A stretch of DNA of 64,000 nucleotides, from NCBI RefSeq assembly GCF_008315115.2, contig NC_050194.1:17617288-17681287 (forward strand), written 5' to 3'. Below the pieces are notes generated by a model, which was not told the origin of the DNA, ran no database searches, and was given only the letters and a program-made list of their open reading frames with translations. Of the stretch, positions 42,015 through 56,916 are shown one piece after another. The DNA comes from Sander lucioperca. Its lineage: Eukaryota; Chordata; Actinopteri; Perciformes; Percidae. The first letter of the stretch is position 1. Each line of letters opens with the position of its first letter. A program made the position numbers and the translations under genes.

Positions 42015-43978
42015 GGAAGTAGGTGTCTTAAAATGAAAAAAAAGTGAGCGAGAGGAAGAATTAGGGAAAGGATAAGAGAACGAAACTAAATCAGTGGAGG
42101 TAGGACAGGATGAAAGGAGTCATAGAGGAGTATAGGCAGATTGTCCCTCAGCGAAAACTGTTGGCCAGGGCTAAAATGTCCCTAAATCTACTCTCCAGCG
42201 CAGGATAAAAAAGCAATGGCCACTTTCTCCAAGATAACTCAAGTGGACACCATGTTTGATGATATTCAATTATCATGCATCATCAATCCATAATCAAGAG
42301 AATTACGAACTAACTTATTTTTTTTACTATTCTACATGACTCAATGTGATTTTGGCCTTTAATCATAGAATTTTCAACTGTCCCACATTAGGAAGCTGCA
42401 GATTTTTTCAGACAATTTGTGCTAAGAGCACTAATATGTCTATAATTTCTTGTGTGAATGTGTTATCTGCATTTTCTCTTTTGATTTGATTAGGACACAG
42501 CCTGTTTTTTTTTTAAATGGTATTGGATGTGGATTTAATGTATTGGCTTCACATCGGAATATGTTACAGAAGTCTGAACTGCAAAAAAGTCCCACTTCAG
42601 GACAATTCACCTTGTCTAAGAAGTCCTCCAAATTAAATGACACACTACTGGCTTTGTTCATGTTCTTTAGTATGACACACAAGTATTTTCTGATCTGACG
42701 CCATAGGACATTTATTTCCTGCGCCTTCCAAAACTAACAAATCACTGATGAAAAATAAAGGCTTGTAATGTGACAACGCTAATGTTTAAGCTATTAAACT
42801 ATACTTTAACTCTTGGATTACCAACCAGGTAAAACGGCCTCAAAAAACAAACATTATTGGATATTTAATGTGTAACTGTTCCTTTTAGGGAGAGACTGTT
42901 TGTACCTTTTGTCCCTTCTTACTTAGAGTATTTTTGCTCTGCACCAAGAGAGCTTACTGTTGTTTTCCTCTTGTTTAGGCTATTTCTCTTTGAGTCCCTA
43001 AAGAACATACGTATGTGAATACAAAATAATATTAGTTATTCACTTACCTTAAGTACGTACCTTAAAGCTGTTGTTTTCTGCAACAACAAACATAAAAACG
43101 TTATGACGCTAATGGCGTTAGCATGTCAATGAGTTTGTTAAGTTACGTTAGCATCATGTCGCTAGCTCAAGTAAAATGCTTATTATTATTATGCTGTTGT
43201 TGACATATTATTTAGTTGTGCACAAACATTTCTTCAGGTTTTGACCATGTTTGTGTTTGTAAAAAGAGTAGAAAATGTGTGAATTATTCTGAAACTTAAA
43301 TACAATAAAATCTAAGGTAAGTCATATTTTTACCTTGTGGCTAGTCTTGTAGATGTTGGTATAGTTTTCAGACGTGAGATGCTTGACCTTGGAAACAGCA
43401 CTTAACACAAGAATCGCACCACAAGGTCCATTTAGTAGTCACTAGCCAATTTATACATCCGTACTAACTAGTTCTCTTAATACATGGTTATTTACTGCGG
43501 CCATGTTTAGGCCGAGGAACAATGAATTAGGTTTTGGTGTAGATCCATAACAGTATCGCCACCATGTGGTCATTTATAATTAGCTATACAACAAATAACA
43601 CTTTACCTAATTTTGATTCACGAGATGTATGTAGTTGATGTTTTCCCTGGATTCCTTGGTTCAATGTGTCAGTAATTTCCTCACTCCTCAAACACATTTT
43701 AGCCAATTATCACCATTTGGTACACTGAAACACGTGTAATTCAGGGCTTAATACACACATTTACGTGACTGTTTTCCTATAATTGGCTACCAAGTTCTTG
43801 CAGCTGTGGCGTCTTTGACCTAATCTGCCATAACTCCATACATCCTGATCACAAATAAATTTAGATTATTTTTGTGATGCATGATTAAACTTGTAAAGCA
43901 CTTTGGTCAACCCATTTGTTTTTAAACATGCTTTATTGACATTTACATGAATAGACATGACTGTGGTCATCAATCTGA

Positions 43979-44960
43979 CTCAGAGTAGTTTTGGGGAGCA
44001 AGTCCAAGTCAAGTCTTGTGTTGGTCAGAGCAAGTTGAAGTCACAAGTCTTTATGAAGTTGCTGTCTTTGAGGTCTAAATACTGACACTTCATCTGCACA
44101 TTTCAAATTGTAATTAACAGTGTTGTTCACATAGCTGAGATCAAGAGCCCTGTTAGCCGAATACAAGTTAGACAGTTTCACAAAAATGAACACAGATTTA
44201 TTTTAAGCGTAAAAGGTCAGCTACCTGACACAAAGCTAACTCAGAACTAAAAGCATTATTTCCATGGTAACAATCAATGACACCTGCTGACCAGTGGCAC
44301 CAAATGACATGGCTCATAATTTATGGTTTGCTAACAATGTTATAGAGCGAGCAATGAGAAGGGAGAGAGGGTTTAGAGACCGGAGTAGCCAATTGGAAAT
44401 ATCCAGCTGTGGCGACATTGTCGGAAACTATCCAGAGCTTGACGAGTTAGCGTAAACACTGATTACTCTACTGATTACTCTATCACTACATTAGGAAGCA
44501 TCTCAGCTCTGCTACACGTCTCAACTGAGATTTTATGTTACTGGAAGTTTTGTTGTATTGTTACACTTTTTCCTGTCCTCAAAAATGTTGAATTCTTTAA
44601 CATGTTCTGTCAGAATGAACAGAGCAGCCGTGTTTTTTAGTTTGAAAAAAATCTTAATTCATTGCAAGTTTCTCCTATTTAAGATAGCCAAGAACTAGAC
44701 AGCGTTGTGAAACAGGTTAATTTGGGTATCACTGAAGTCTGACTGTTGGTTTGCTCTAAAACATAATCAAAGTCCCATTGTGAAACCGGCCACAAGTCCT
44801 TTCCATGCAAGTCTTTTTCAGGACTCAATCAGTTTAAAACTTGAGTAATTTTTACTTTTGAAGTCTCAAGTCAACTGGTTTGGAAGTCAGTTCTTAAATA
44901 AGTTGAGTCTCAGAGCAGTCAAGTCCCTAAATCTAGTTCTGGTCTGACTCACTCTTGCAT
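43979..44960. repeat. AAGTC-rich interspersed repeat
   Basis: Both ends carry clusters of AAGTC words: CAAGTCCAAGTCAAGTC near 44000 and TGAAGTCTCAAGTCAACTGG near 44860. The middle is plain AT-rich sequence. Exact ends are uncertain. Confidence 0.45.
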
Positions 44961-46740
44961 GATCCATCTTTTTACAAAGCTTAATATTAATTCAGATTTA
45001 AGTTGTCTCTAAAAATAAGTCTCCATCAGCCAGCATCAGCGTGATTTTCCGTCCAAATGTATATTTTGACACAAATCCCTATTCACATGCAGATTTAAGT
45101 TCTCTAATCATAATGTCCATTTAAATAACACATTAATATTGATGTGCAGCCTTATTGGAAGCATTTCTAATTGTATGACACAATAATCATCAGTGGCTCC
45201 ACTTTAGTACTTTGTTATGTAGCTTAAATCCAGTTTACACAACAAGATAAACCGCACTTGGAACCAGGGTCTCTACACAGCAAAACTCTATATTCCAAAA
45301 GATCGAATGGAGGAGGGAAAAAAAAGAAAATTTAAGAGTTTTTTTATTAATTCAATCAGTATTTTTTTTATCCTGCCAGCTGAGACTTTTCATTACCTTG
45401 CTCAGTGGGGTGTGTAATACCTGGCCTATCAGGGATTGTGCATTATTGCCCACAGTAAATGAAGGCCTAGAGGTGTATCTGCCAATGCAGGTTTAAGAAC
45501 ATCCCTTCAAAGATTTTCACCATCTTGCTAATATTGATCAAATCCCAGCAAGCACACTTGAGTCTCTGAGGTGTTTGTAATGCTGCCTTTATCCACACAA
45601 GAACAATCAAAGAGGACGGCGGCGCACACATGCACCCCTTGCCCCGGCACCATGCCTGCTCTCCTGAGCAGCTCTCTCAACTGCAGAGGGAAGCTTTTCA
45701 CATGAAGTTCATTACATCCCCTCTCGCTGCTCACCTCTCAATGCCGCTCTTTGTCCGCCGTAATCTCGGGATCCTTCAGAACCGCTAGCTTGAGTTTCAC
45801 ATTGGGGAGTATCTCAATGAGTCTGGAAAGGATTTCAAAGGCGAGGGGCCGCTATATCATCCAATTTGTCTCTGTTGGTAGAGTTAAGAGAAACAGACAC
45901 TGTGCTATACAGAAGTGTGTGTTCGTGTTGCTGTGCATTTATATCTCCCAGACCCCTAAAATAGAGGGATAAAATAGTCCATAAACTGAGACGATGTGGA
46001 AAGGAAACAAGTGTAACAAACTATAAAAGGCGTGTTTCAATCTGGTCCATGGTTTCCATTTACAATAATCCAGGATAGTCTGGGAGTACGGAAGTTGTTA
46101 GGATTTTATCACACCAAAAAGATAAGCCTGCTATGCACTTACAAGACGGGAAGTGATCTGGGATATCAGCCTTTCAAAGCAGGCCAGCAAAGCCAAGTGA
46201 GCTTCACTGATGTGGCAGCCGGTGGCTTTTAATCCCCACACAGGCCTCCATTCTTGTGAGGGTGAACATATTTTTTTTTAATTAAGACCTTACCTGTCCA
46301 CATCAAAAGACATCTCAGATTAGTCTTTTGATCTATCTAAGCTCTTTATTACTGTATATGGGATATGTTAAGATTTCAGCCCAACAATGAATCATCTGTT
46401 TTGTGTAAATGTGTGCTGCTCGATGCTCATAACCTGCTCTGCGCTTCGAGGTTGGCACCGACATAAGAAAAAGAGGCCGTCCGGATATACGAGCGGGTTC
46501 TTAGCGGTGCGTATCTAGAGCAAAAGATGATGGCGAGATAAGGAGGAAAAAGACAGGAAGCCAAGGAGGGAAGAGACAATTATTTGGCTCTGTCGCTGAG
46601 TCGGAAACTTCACATAGCAGAGTTTTGTGCAAAATATCCATGGTAAGAAAATCCTACCAAATTTCCATTTTTCTCCTTAGAAAAGCCAACAATAAAATTA
46701 CACCAAAAGTAGACACAGGCTATTTAATCTATTTAAATTA

Positions 46741-48500
46741 TTTATTTTATTTCCCCAAAAAAGAAAATGGCACATACAGTGAATAAAAGCTAATGCATTT
46801 CCTCTAAGAGTGCCTGTGTGAAAAAAAACACATCAACTTTAGAGCATGGCTAAGAAGTTAGGTGTTTTTACAACCTGCACATGTACTTTGTGTAATCAAC
46901 TCATACAACGAAGTTTGTAATATTCTCTCAAACAAAAAAAGGTATTTCAATGTCCATTCCATTATCTTTTTGCTCAATTAGTCTGAATCAATTATATACA
47001 GCACAAATGTTTTGACACATTGACAGAAAAGAAAAAAAAACATGGTAATGAGAGGCATCTGCAGGAAGGGATTTATTTTCTGGCTTATTTTTCTGGTTTT
47101 AAGGCAGGATTCATGTTTTTAAAGCACACTCTGAGCTACAAGTTACAACTAAACAAATGTTAGCAAATTAAAGAATAACAAAATAATCAAACAAATAAAA
47201 GGTGTTAGAAATTAAATAAATGCCCTACAGGACAAGGTATTTCCGAAATGTACTGTAGGCATGCCAAACAATAATTGGCATTGAATCAACAAAAACAATG
47301 GTCTAAGTGTTGCCCTGATTGGCTGACAATGCAATTTAACTAGCGCTTGTCTCATTCCAGGTGATGCCACTAACATGAGCTGCAGTTGTTAAATGGTGTA
47401 TTTATCAAGTAATGTCACTTGCAATACTACTAGCATAACACAGACAAATCTCCGGCCAAACTGTTGGTGGTCAAGTTGCATTGTGGATAATGTAGGCGTC
47501 ACGTTTTGACAAGGAAGAAGAATGCGAAATATAAAAAAAAAGGACAATATTCCTGGGTTTTCACATCATGTTAAGGAAGTGATGTTAGCATTTCATTCAA
47601 ACATTAGACAAAAAGTATATGTTTGCAACTTTTAAGCAACATTGCTTCAATGTTTACACATCAAATACAAAGACACATTTACAACTTTAAAGTAAAATCA
47701 AACCAACACAAAAATTCCTGACATGCTGTACTGTTAGTACCTGTTTCATGACACGTGTAAATAAATGTTAAAAGAAACAGATTGACACATTACTGGTGTT
47801 ATACTCTAAAAAAAAACCTCTGACCGACAGCATATTGCGCAAATCTCCTCTCAACAACATCCACTCTGATCGGCTTTAGGAAACTCAGACACATTTAAAT
47901 AACAACCTTCATATGTACACGGGGGAAAAATGGAAAACCTCAAGTTGAACAAATGCACAGCCACTGATGACAGCCGTGCTAAGAAGAAAAGGACAGGGCT
48001 CAAGCAAAATATCAGGTCACGCAAAACAGCAAACAGTTGTGACATACAACCAAAATTGTTGGTTGACAACACAGTGGAATTTGCTTGTGTCCTCCATAAC
48101 AGTATTTAACTCAGCTTGTTCCAACAGACGTTTTAAAAAGCTGTCTCATCTTCAAAAGTGAGAACTCATAAAGAAACCTTAATTTGAAAAACGTAACATA
48201 AACATAAATATTAGTAAATTGAAATTCTATGTTCTACCATTCATACAAAAAGGCACAAATATCAACTTCTAATATAGGAGCAACATTCTGCTAAGATTCA
48301 ACACTGAAACACCTAAAACAAATGTTAACATCGCTAGTGTGTTGAAAAAAATAAAATAAAAAAGCAATAGCACAAACAATAGATGAAGTGAAAATATGCA
48401 TTATACATGGGTAAATATAGAAGGCGTAATAATGGTAATGTAAATGTCTTTTAATCTGAAAAACACAGTACTGTTTTGGTGCATTCACAGTGATCCTCTC
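46741..48500 (-). other. pald1: likely pald1 3' UTR
   Basis: After the stop at 48501 the minus strand holds AT-rich sequence with no recognised repeat. Candidate AATAAA polyadenylation signals on the minus strand are at 47077-47072 and, overlapping, at 46751-46741. That would give a 3' UTR of about 1.4 or 1.75 kb. The extent is inference. Confidence 0.4.
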
Positions 48501-48650
48501 TCAGATGAACTCCCCTCGGAAAGGAAGTGACTGCATGTTTTGCTGTTGCCAGCGGCAGCGCAGTCTGGCCAGCGGCGTGTCCCTCGGGTTTTCAAACTCT
48601 GAGAAGCCCAGCTGGTTGAGGATGTCATAAACTCCGGCTCTGGCAGCCAC
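48501..48650 (-). CDS. pald1: pald1 last coding exon with stop codon
   Basis: The exon has 49 codons plus TGA. It reads VAARAGVYDILNQLGFSEFE, then NPRDTPLARLRCRWQQQ, and ends SLPFRGEFI. Acceptor GGTAG ends at 48651. The exon continues without a frame change from WMEQ of the previous exon, as expected for the conserved paladin C-terminus. Confidence 0.88.
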   Translation of the reverse strand: MAARAGVYDILNQLGFSEFENPRDTPLARLRCRWQQQNMQSLPFRGEFI

Positions 48651-49803
48651 CTACCACAGAAACACACAAAATGTTAATGAACAGTCAACACAGCCAGCCT
48701 TCTTTTTTAATTTGTCCATCATGACCACACAAACGCTTTGACCGCCACTTTTTCAGAGTTAAAGCATGTTATCTGACAGTTTCTTACATGTGCAGCTGCT
48801 ACATTGGAACAATAGGCATCTGATGCGGGTTTGGAAATGACAGGAAGTGGTTGAAGAAGTATTCAGATCCTTTACTCAAGTAAAAAAAAAAAAACACCAC
48901 AATGTAAAAAAAACTCCATTACAAGCAAATTGCACTTAAAGGGGCACTCCATGGATTTTACAAATCAAGTTTAGTTTACTTGCCACAAAGAGTACTATTT
49001 AGCCTGTGAAAATCTGTGGCTTTGGAGCGAGCTTTCCAAAGTCAGAAAAAATAACCCGGATGATGTCATAGTGATGTCATCAGGGTTATCTCAGGGCTAA
49101 ATAAAAAGTACATCATCCTAAACCTGGAGGCTCATATAAATATTCTTCATGTTTATTGTTTAATAAGTGAAAATACTAAGTACGTAGACAAGATGAAGAG
49201 TGTGCCGAACACATTCTTTGCACAATACAATAATCATAAGCTGTCATGCATTAACTGGGGAAAATTACTTCACCATGTGTCGAAGTGTCCTTGAGCATGA
49301 CACTGAACCCCAATTGTTCCGGATGGGGGGTGTGTGTGTGTGTGTGTCTGTGAATGGGTGAATGAAAGACAACTACATTAATTCAGAACATTTACCATTG
49401 AAGAATATTTATAAAAAAAACCCTTGTGTGCAATGATTGCGTTTGATTTTGTAGTACCACTGAAATGTAGTGGACTAGAAGTACATATTAACATAAAATT
49501 GAAAACCAACTACCTGACTATTGTACTTAAGTGCAGTAATAGGACAGCCTGGGAACACCATGATAACAGTATGTTATTCCGTTTTTCTTTGAGTCATCAA
49601 TCAATCAATCAATCAAATACATTTATTATTTGTCCTAGAGGGCAATTTGTGTCGCAGCAGTTGTAAAACATAAAAACATATACATGTATAAAATGCACAT
49701 ACACAACAGACTACAGTATAACTTACAGTAGGTAAATTATAGTCAAGGAGACATATCATTCCCTATCGTCAACTGAGGACAGAGAGGAACATGGCGAGAT
49801 GTC

Positions 49804-49897
<94 letters not shown>

Positions 49898-52800
49898 AGC
49901 ATTCGTGTTAAGCAGCAGGTCACGCTGACTCATGGTCTGCTTTGGCTGTCAAACACCATAGGACTGATGGGAAGCACCGCGGACAACCAGAAACATCTGG
50001 CCATAAAGCCGAACAAACAATGCTAACAAACAATGCTAACAAACCCGGCAGAAACCGACTTCCCTGCAAAAACTTTAAAGATTGAATACCCCATTAGAAG
50101 TGCCACAGCTTGCCTAGTTTACTCTGCAGGAGAGGCTTTGGGAAACAGTGCATGACAGCCACTACATTTGATAAAAGAACATAAAAGAGACTAATAGGTC
50201 CTGAGTGTGTTACATTTAATTATTTATATCGATCTATGTATCGATTTTCACATCACAATCCCATTTGAAGGACCAGCTGTTAGCACGCCTGTAAGACCCT
50301 AGAAGTTGTTCAGGGCATGACTCAGTGGAGGTAACGTGGCCTCAAACACTTTGCCAATTTAACCTCTCCCCCTTTGCCTCAGGCGGTCAAGAAGTCTGCA
50401 AATTAGGAGTAGAGAGAAATGTGCAAGAGGAGAGATGTTTAAATAAGGACATCGTTTGTGGATACTAACTACACAAAATTAAAACATTTCTACTGTGGTT
50501 ATGTTCTTCAGCCTGTGAGGTAATCCTGTATGAAGTACTTTAAAAATGCACTGTCAGGTTGAATGCTGAGGAGGACATAATGGAACAATGACCAGGAATA
50601 ATAGTATCAAGATATCCCTTTCACTAACAATGATTATAGCTTAGCTGGCCAGCTTTGTGCAGAAATCAACACAAGGTACCGCAGAATGTGGTCTAGATTA
50701 CCTACTTGCTGACCATGCAAAATCAAATCTTACAGATATTGTGTTACGCTAAAACCTTTGATTTGTAGAGTCAACACTGGTTTAAACCTTCCCTCAGTCC
50801 TGTGAGCTGTCTCACTATGAACACGTAATCATGCAGCTTCTATTGTCCTGTCTTAATTCAGATTTTTAGAGCAAATACATGCACTGATGTATCTTTCAAC
50901 ACATTCATGTTTGTGTTTGACGTGTTCCTGGCCAGGTGCCAGGCTGCTGTATGAGTGCTTTGGTGGGAACAAATGAGTGGGTGCAGCTGAACTATTAGTC
51001 AGTGGATGGGACTCCCAAGAGGACATTGGATTTGTGCTATTAGCCAGCGTACTTAAACTGACTCATCTACTCCACAGCCCAGCTGTCTAAATAGGGCATG
51101 AGAGAAAAACCTGAAACAGGAAAAAGAATGCTGGGGAGGTTGAGATGAAGAGAATAAAGAGTGACTGCATGCAATCTCTGTGGGTCAGAGCTGAGAGCGT
51201 TCACATTTTGTCATCTTCATTCTTCTTCTTTAAAAAAAAATAAAAATACACCAAAAATCTGTCTTTTGTGAATGAAATACTGAATCCCTCTCTAAAGTGA
51301 CCCTCGCAGAGGATCCTTCCCCCCTTCGCAGAGGACGCTAGACTTCTCACACCACTCAAATCCACATCTTTATGTTCAGTATATTTCAAACATAGATTCT
51401 TCACCACAGAAGTAAATACATCACTTCCATTAAATGCTAATGCCATCTCGTAGCTCCGAAGCTCTGCAGAAAGTAGTGATTTTCTGGTAAAACAATGACC
51501 ATCTGGATCAACAGTGAATACTATGATACAATTTTGCAACTGATCTTCAGAGGAGTATTCCTTTAAACCTCACAGCAACGACCACCAAACACACATGCTA
51601 CGGCCCTGAAGCTGTTGGTGTGCGGTGACAAGCTTTATGTGTGACAGTAAGCAGAGCGTGGGGCAATGCCTTTCATGCTGCATCGAAGAGATCACAAACG
51701 CCAATACTCATTTGGTGGCTGGAGCGGCTGAGGAGGAGCAGCGCAACAAGGAGGCGCTGGTCTTTCCCACAGTCGGCTATCTCAAAGGCTGCACATACCG
51801 GGCCTGTTTAGGGGGACAGGGAGGCCTCTGTGCCATACATCAAAACAGCTGGAGTGACTGATAGGGTACCTCTCCTGCAGGCATTCATGGTATGCACTGT
51901 ACACAAGTCCTGCCATTGTGTAAAGGGCCACGTTTTGGATTAGCAAACATGGATTTCAATTCCAATAACTCCTCTGATGTTTCTGCTCTGATCTCACTGC
52001 ATGGCCACGAGGCAACATGGGCTAATGGCGCTAACGTGGCAGTAAACTTCAAATGTGTACTGAATATGTACTGCTGCATCATTTTGATCCTGCAGTGAAA
52101 CAACACAAAACACATGCTTCTGTGTTCAAACAATCTGACTGAACAGAAGCATCAAGACCAAATAGATCAGAGGCCGCATTACTGGGAACACTTCTGCTTT
52201 TAGCAGCCACCCACCCCCACGCATCCACCCACACACAGATGAAGGACAGACTGTACCGCTCAGATCTGGCAGGTTGTGTAACCCGTGGCTTCAAATGTAT
52301 GACCGGTGCTGGGGATGACCCCCGACCGCTGCCCCTGGCGTAGCAATTGTCATTAATGATCCTGCCACGGTCACTGGTGATAGGCTAATGATTTATGCCT
52401 TCAGGTTGGTTGGGTCAGATTGGTTGAGCCGCTGCCAGATTCTGCTGCAACTGGGCCAGTGAACGCATCACAATACTGATGGTGATGGGGCTAAAAAAAT
52501 GACAGACTTTCCTGCAACATATTTATGTTTGACATTTCTTTTAGAGATTACTCTTTTTAATTACATGTTCTTTAAACACAAAATTAGTCCTGGAAGGAGT
52601 GTTTCAAAGTCTGAATGGTTTTCATTTGTATCTAGGTGACATCATGCCACGCTTTGGAGAATCATTATTTTTGGAGGAACATTGTGTGAGCTGACCTGAT
52701 TTAAAGTCTGTTGTACTGTACCGTAGTTTTAATTTTGAAAACAGTGTGGGAATGATTTGTGATCGTCACTTCAACAAGTGAAGACAAAGGATCTGAAGGA

Positions 52801-55800
52801 CACAGTGGAGACAACACAGCACATAATCATTAGAGTGAACAGCTAACAAAACAAAGCAAGATATTTAGATGGTCAATCGTCTTTGTGTCTGTCATAGCTG
52901 ACATCTTCTGCTGTCCATTCTGTAAGTCTCTCACAGAAATCAATCAGAACAAAGATTTCTTTAAAATGACACCTAATCCTAACCCTAATGCCAAAGAGAG
53001 TCTCCCATCGCAGAATTGGACTGGTTCAAATCGATTTTATTGGGTAGAACTCCTGTCAAGCAAACAATGTGAGAGGTTGAGGAAGTTTCTTTAGAAAGAA
53101 AACACATGCCGATATATATCACAGCAGGTTTCTGCTTTAGGGTTCATGCCATGACTGAATCAAAGCCAGGGACTTAAATGTCAACTCGCTTACCCGTCTC
53201 CCACTAAGCTCTCATTTTCAACCACATACTGTAAATGGCTGTTTTTTATGACTTAATATAGCCACTAGATAGTAAATGCGTTTTCAAATCATAACCCTTT
53301 AGAGTGCCTGGGATTTCTTTAACCTTTCACATACTGTAAATGTATGAAGCATAAAAAAGTCTACAGTAACAAATTGTTAATGAAGTCAGTGCTGCAAGTT
53401 CAAACCCGCTTCCACTGACATTCAGAGTATAAACAGCATCTAACTTTAGATACAGTTTGTTTGCTACAGGCGGAGACACGCCACAGTCATGCTGATCATG
53501 CTGTTAGATGTGCAGTCATCAAGGAAATTGGATTCGATTCATGCAGCAGCTCCATTCAAAGTGACTTTAGATCATAAGTAGAACAGTGCTGCTATTGTGA
53601 TGAGTTCTTCACAGAAGTTTCAGCACATTAACACTGTACTCTGTGGCTGATGATGGAGATGTGATTGTCTGATCAGCTGTAGTATGTGGCTAGGGCGTGT
53701 AGGACTCTGTCAGCAAGCTAGTTAGCTGTTAAACTTTCATTCAGTCAGTGGCGAAAGTCACTTTATAATGTGCCACAAGTTGCCGGCACGCTCAAAAAGT
53801 GCAACCAAACTGTAAGCTGTGGTTCACTCCTAGCAAAAAAAATGAAAATCTCTTTTGAGGTTTACCGTAGGTTTTCTAATAACAGCCTGCATTTACCACA
53901 GAAGCAAAGAGAACAGTGTCTTTACTTACAAATTTTTCCCCCCATTACGCAGTTAACGGAAACTCAAACTTTTCTCCATGTTTACACGCTGTCTTGATAA
54001 ATTCAGTTCATCAGTACAACAAGAATCATATCAGGCGTTTCACTCTTCCTTTTTCCCCGAACAATGTTAAGCTACCATTATGGCTACACAATATATCGCT
54101 TTTTTATTGTCATCGCAATATCAACTGGCGCAATAAACACATCGTGAAAGGCTGCGACATATAGCGAAAGCCGCTCAGAGATTTTTTGTGTTAGTTGAAA
54201 GAAAATATCAGTAGAAAACTGCACTTTATGTATGTAAATGTAGCCTGTTATTATTTTGTGTGATGCCTTTTATATTCCATTCAATGTTCAATTTGTTCAA
54301 TACAAAATGTTTGAAAATAATTCCCTTTATTTCTTTTAAATTTAACTGCAGAAAGGCAAAATTGAGCACACTTTAATACCTGTTTGTTTATTGCAAGTAA
54401 TATCGTTATCGCAATATTCAACAATGTTATCGCGTATCGTGTATCTTCCTCATATCTTGCAGCCCTAGCTACCATGAATGAAACTCAACAGCCCCTCCAG
54501 AATTTTCACATTAAAAGTTGAAGTGTTGATTTTGGTTGACAGTAACTTCGCATCAATCAGGAATGATGAGCACAAGATGACTGTTTTTGCAATGATGGAA
54601 TGTGTGCTGTGGAATGGACAGTATACTAAATGTGCCATGTGAACTGTTGTAGTAGGCTAAAGGCAATTCCACCAATGTGTTGTTGTTTTTTGCCCCGCCT
54701 TTATTAGCGATCTGCTGTCCCTTCAATACCAGCTCTTATTTGAGTATTTACTGTAGCATCTCACATTAATTGCACAAGTTTGTTTGCCATTTCAGAGAGG
54801 ACTCACAGTGCATTGAAGCAGGTGTAGCCTTCTAGAGATAACAGCCTGAAATAGCCTGAAAATTGGCTTATTTGATATATTATTGTGCCATCTGAATGAT
54901 GCTCTCTGTGCAGTTGATGGATGGCTGTGATATACCGGCCTGCTCACCTGTTTCCCTCCAGACCTTCCCAGTGGGTACATGTGTGTGTAATGTGGCCAGG
55001 GGGGTGAGAGCAGACTACACTGGCACATCTAAAGGATGTGTTTATCGTCCAGCTCAGACATGGCCCCAGGTGTTCGAATAGATAGCCAGAAGTTGGGAGT
55101 CAAAAGTGCACCACAAGACACCTGTGGAGCGCCACAATACCTGTTGTGTCGATAACGCTGCTTTAACCACTGAGGTTTGAAGGGGCAAATTTAACAGATG
55201 GATCATTTTGATTATTATTTATACTAAGCAGCCAATTAAACTGACTTGCCTATAATGATATATATGCATTTATAAAGCATGGCTATCATGGTCATTTAGG
55301 CTTAGAAATATTTTACAATAAATTGTGTAATTTGCTATCAAAATAAGGTCTTCAAAAACAGCACCTTAAGGGACTCAGAATAAAAAAAAGTTGGATTGAC
55401 TATACACTACTTGCTTGTGCAAAAAACACTTTACGGTATGAAAAGACGAGGTATGAAAAGACAGTCTTTACACAGTAAAAGCTTATTGCATTTTATGGGC
55501 TCACTTTTTAGTAAAGTTTCAAACCATATCGAAGAAATTACTTTTTCAGGTGTGTAACAATGGTGTGTGGTAGTTTAGGTTTAATTTAAAGTGGCTATAA
55601 TCAATATTTTAAATAATAATATGTATTAAATAACAATGTGAAAGATGTAGCCCATAGTGATGAACCTACAGAGAATCACTTGAATCTGCAGCTCTCTTCG
55701 GTTTACAGAGCTTTATAGTGAGTTTCAGCTGATTGTTGAATTGTCTGGCGAATTTAATGTTTTGGTTCATCGTTTTCTCCCGCAGCAGGCAGCTGTTTAT

Positions 55801-56847
55801 CAAAAGAGCTCTAAAACCCCACTGTACACTACCTGCTCAGTACCAAACAGAGCAGACAGACACAGTTTGTAACTAGCTGGTGAACATAGTAAAGCACTTA
55901 GCTACTAAAGAGCAAACTATTTCATCAGCTGGCCATAAACACTTAAATGATATGTTTATCCATAATGTTGGATATTAAAATAAACAACTGATTGCTAACA
56001 GGTTTGCCATATCAACTTAAAAAGTGATATGTCAGTGATGTGTTCACCACTCGTTTCCGCTGCCCTAAAGTGGCCAAACATAGTTGCTATCACAACACTA
56101 TGAGGAAAATTATCCCAATACTAGGACCAGACTATATCTACTACTGTAAAATTGCCGGAGTTTTTGCTCAAAAGAAGGCAGTTTCAAGTCAGAAGGAAAA
56201 ACAAAAGAAAGGCAGAAAGGAATAGCAACAAAAACAAAAGTCTACCTCAATGATAAAACACAGAAATAAAGTGAGAATGACATTACAATACTATGTTATA
56301 ATGACACGTTTTCTGTTGCCTGCTTTACAGTAGAGCGTTCCTGTTCCCTGTGTGCACACTTGTATTTTCTCATGGAATAACTGGGCCATTAGAGTCACCC
56401 TGATGCACCACATATATTTGCTATTCATAACAGGAAGAATATGCCCTGATTGACTGCGCATATTTCTGTGACAATTGTTTTCACAGCTATTGTTCCAGAC
56501 TATTTTGGAATTCCGCGTTTTTTCTGTTGAGTTTATTCCACCTCAATAAGGACAAAGAAGGAAGAGATTTTCATTCAATGAGTTTTCAGACATTCAAGGC
56601 TTTTGGCTGTGTTTTTTTTGCTGTGCCTCTGTGCTAAAGCTGGGATAACAACAAAACAGAAAACACATTTTAATCAAAACCAAATGCAAAGACATGTAAA
56701 CAAAACCATATAATGTATATATTATTTATTTAAATTTAAAATTCACATGTGCGCTGCTGATCAGACTGAATGTGTTTTGTCAACTTGCCAAACTGCTTAT
56801 TTTTTTTACCACCATGTGAGTTTAACACACTGCAACGCACATTTTTA

Positions 56848-56916
<69 letters not shown>

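Larger units (their letters stand above)
38621..46740. other. intergenic region between adamts14 and pald1
   Basis: There is no coding exon I can support. The region holds interspersed repeats at 39169-39600 and 43979-44960, a GTAA repeat at 41354, a TG repeat at 41957, and dispersed copies of a short GTGGGACA-type motif (41393-42603). The remainder is plain AT-rich sequence. Confidence 0.6.

Noticed and set aside
49799..50026. Arg-Glu repeat protein frame
   Set aside because: Direct translation of the GA microsatellite.
51201..51539. 112-codon minus-strand frame in the pald1 last intron
   Set aside because: No similarity to paladin or any family I know; ends in a poly-Lys run from an A/T tract.
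52966..52990. Telomere-like CCTAATCCTAACCCTAAT
   Set aside because: Only about three degenerate units; too short to call an interstitial telomere.
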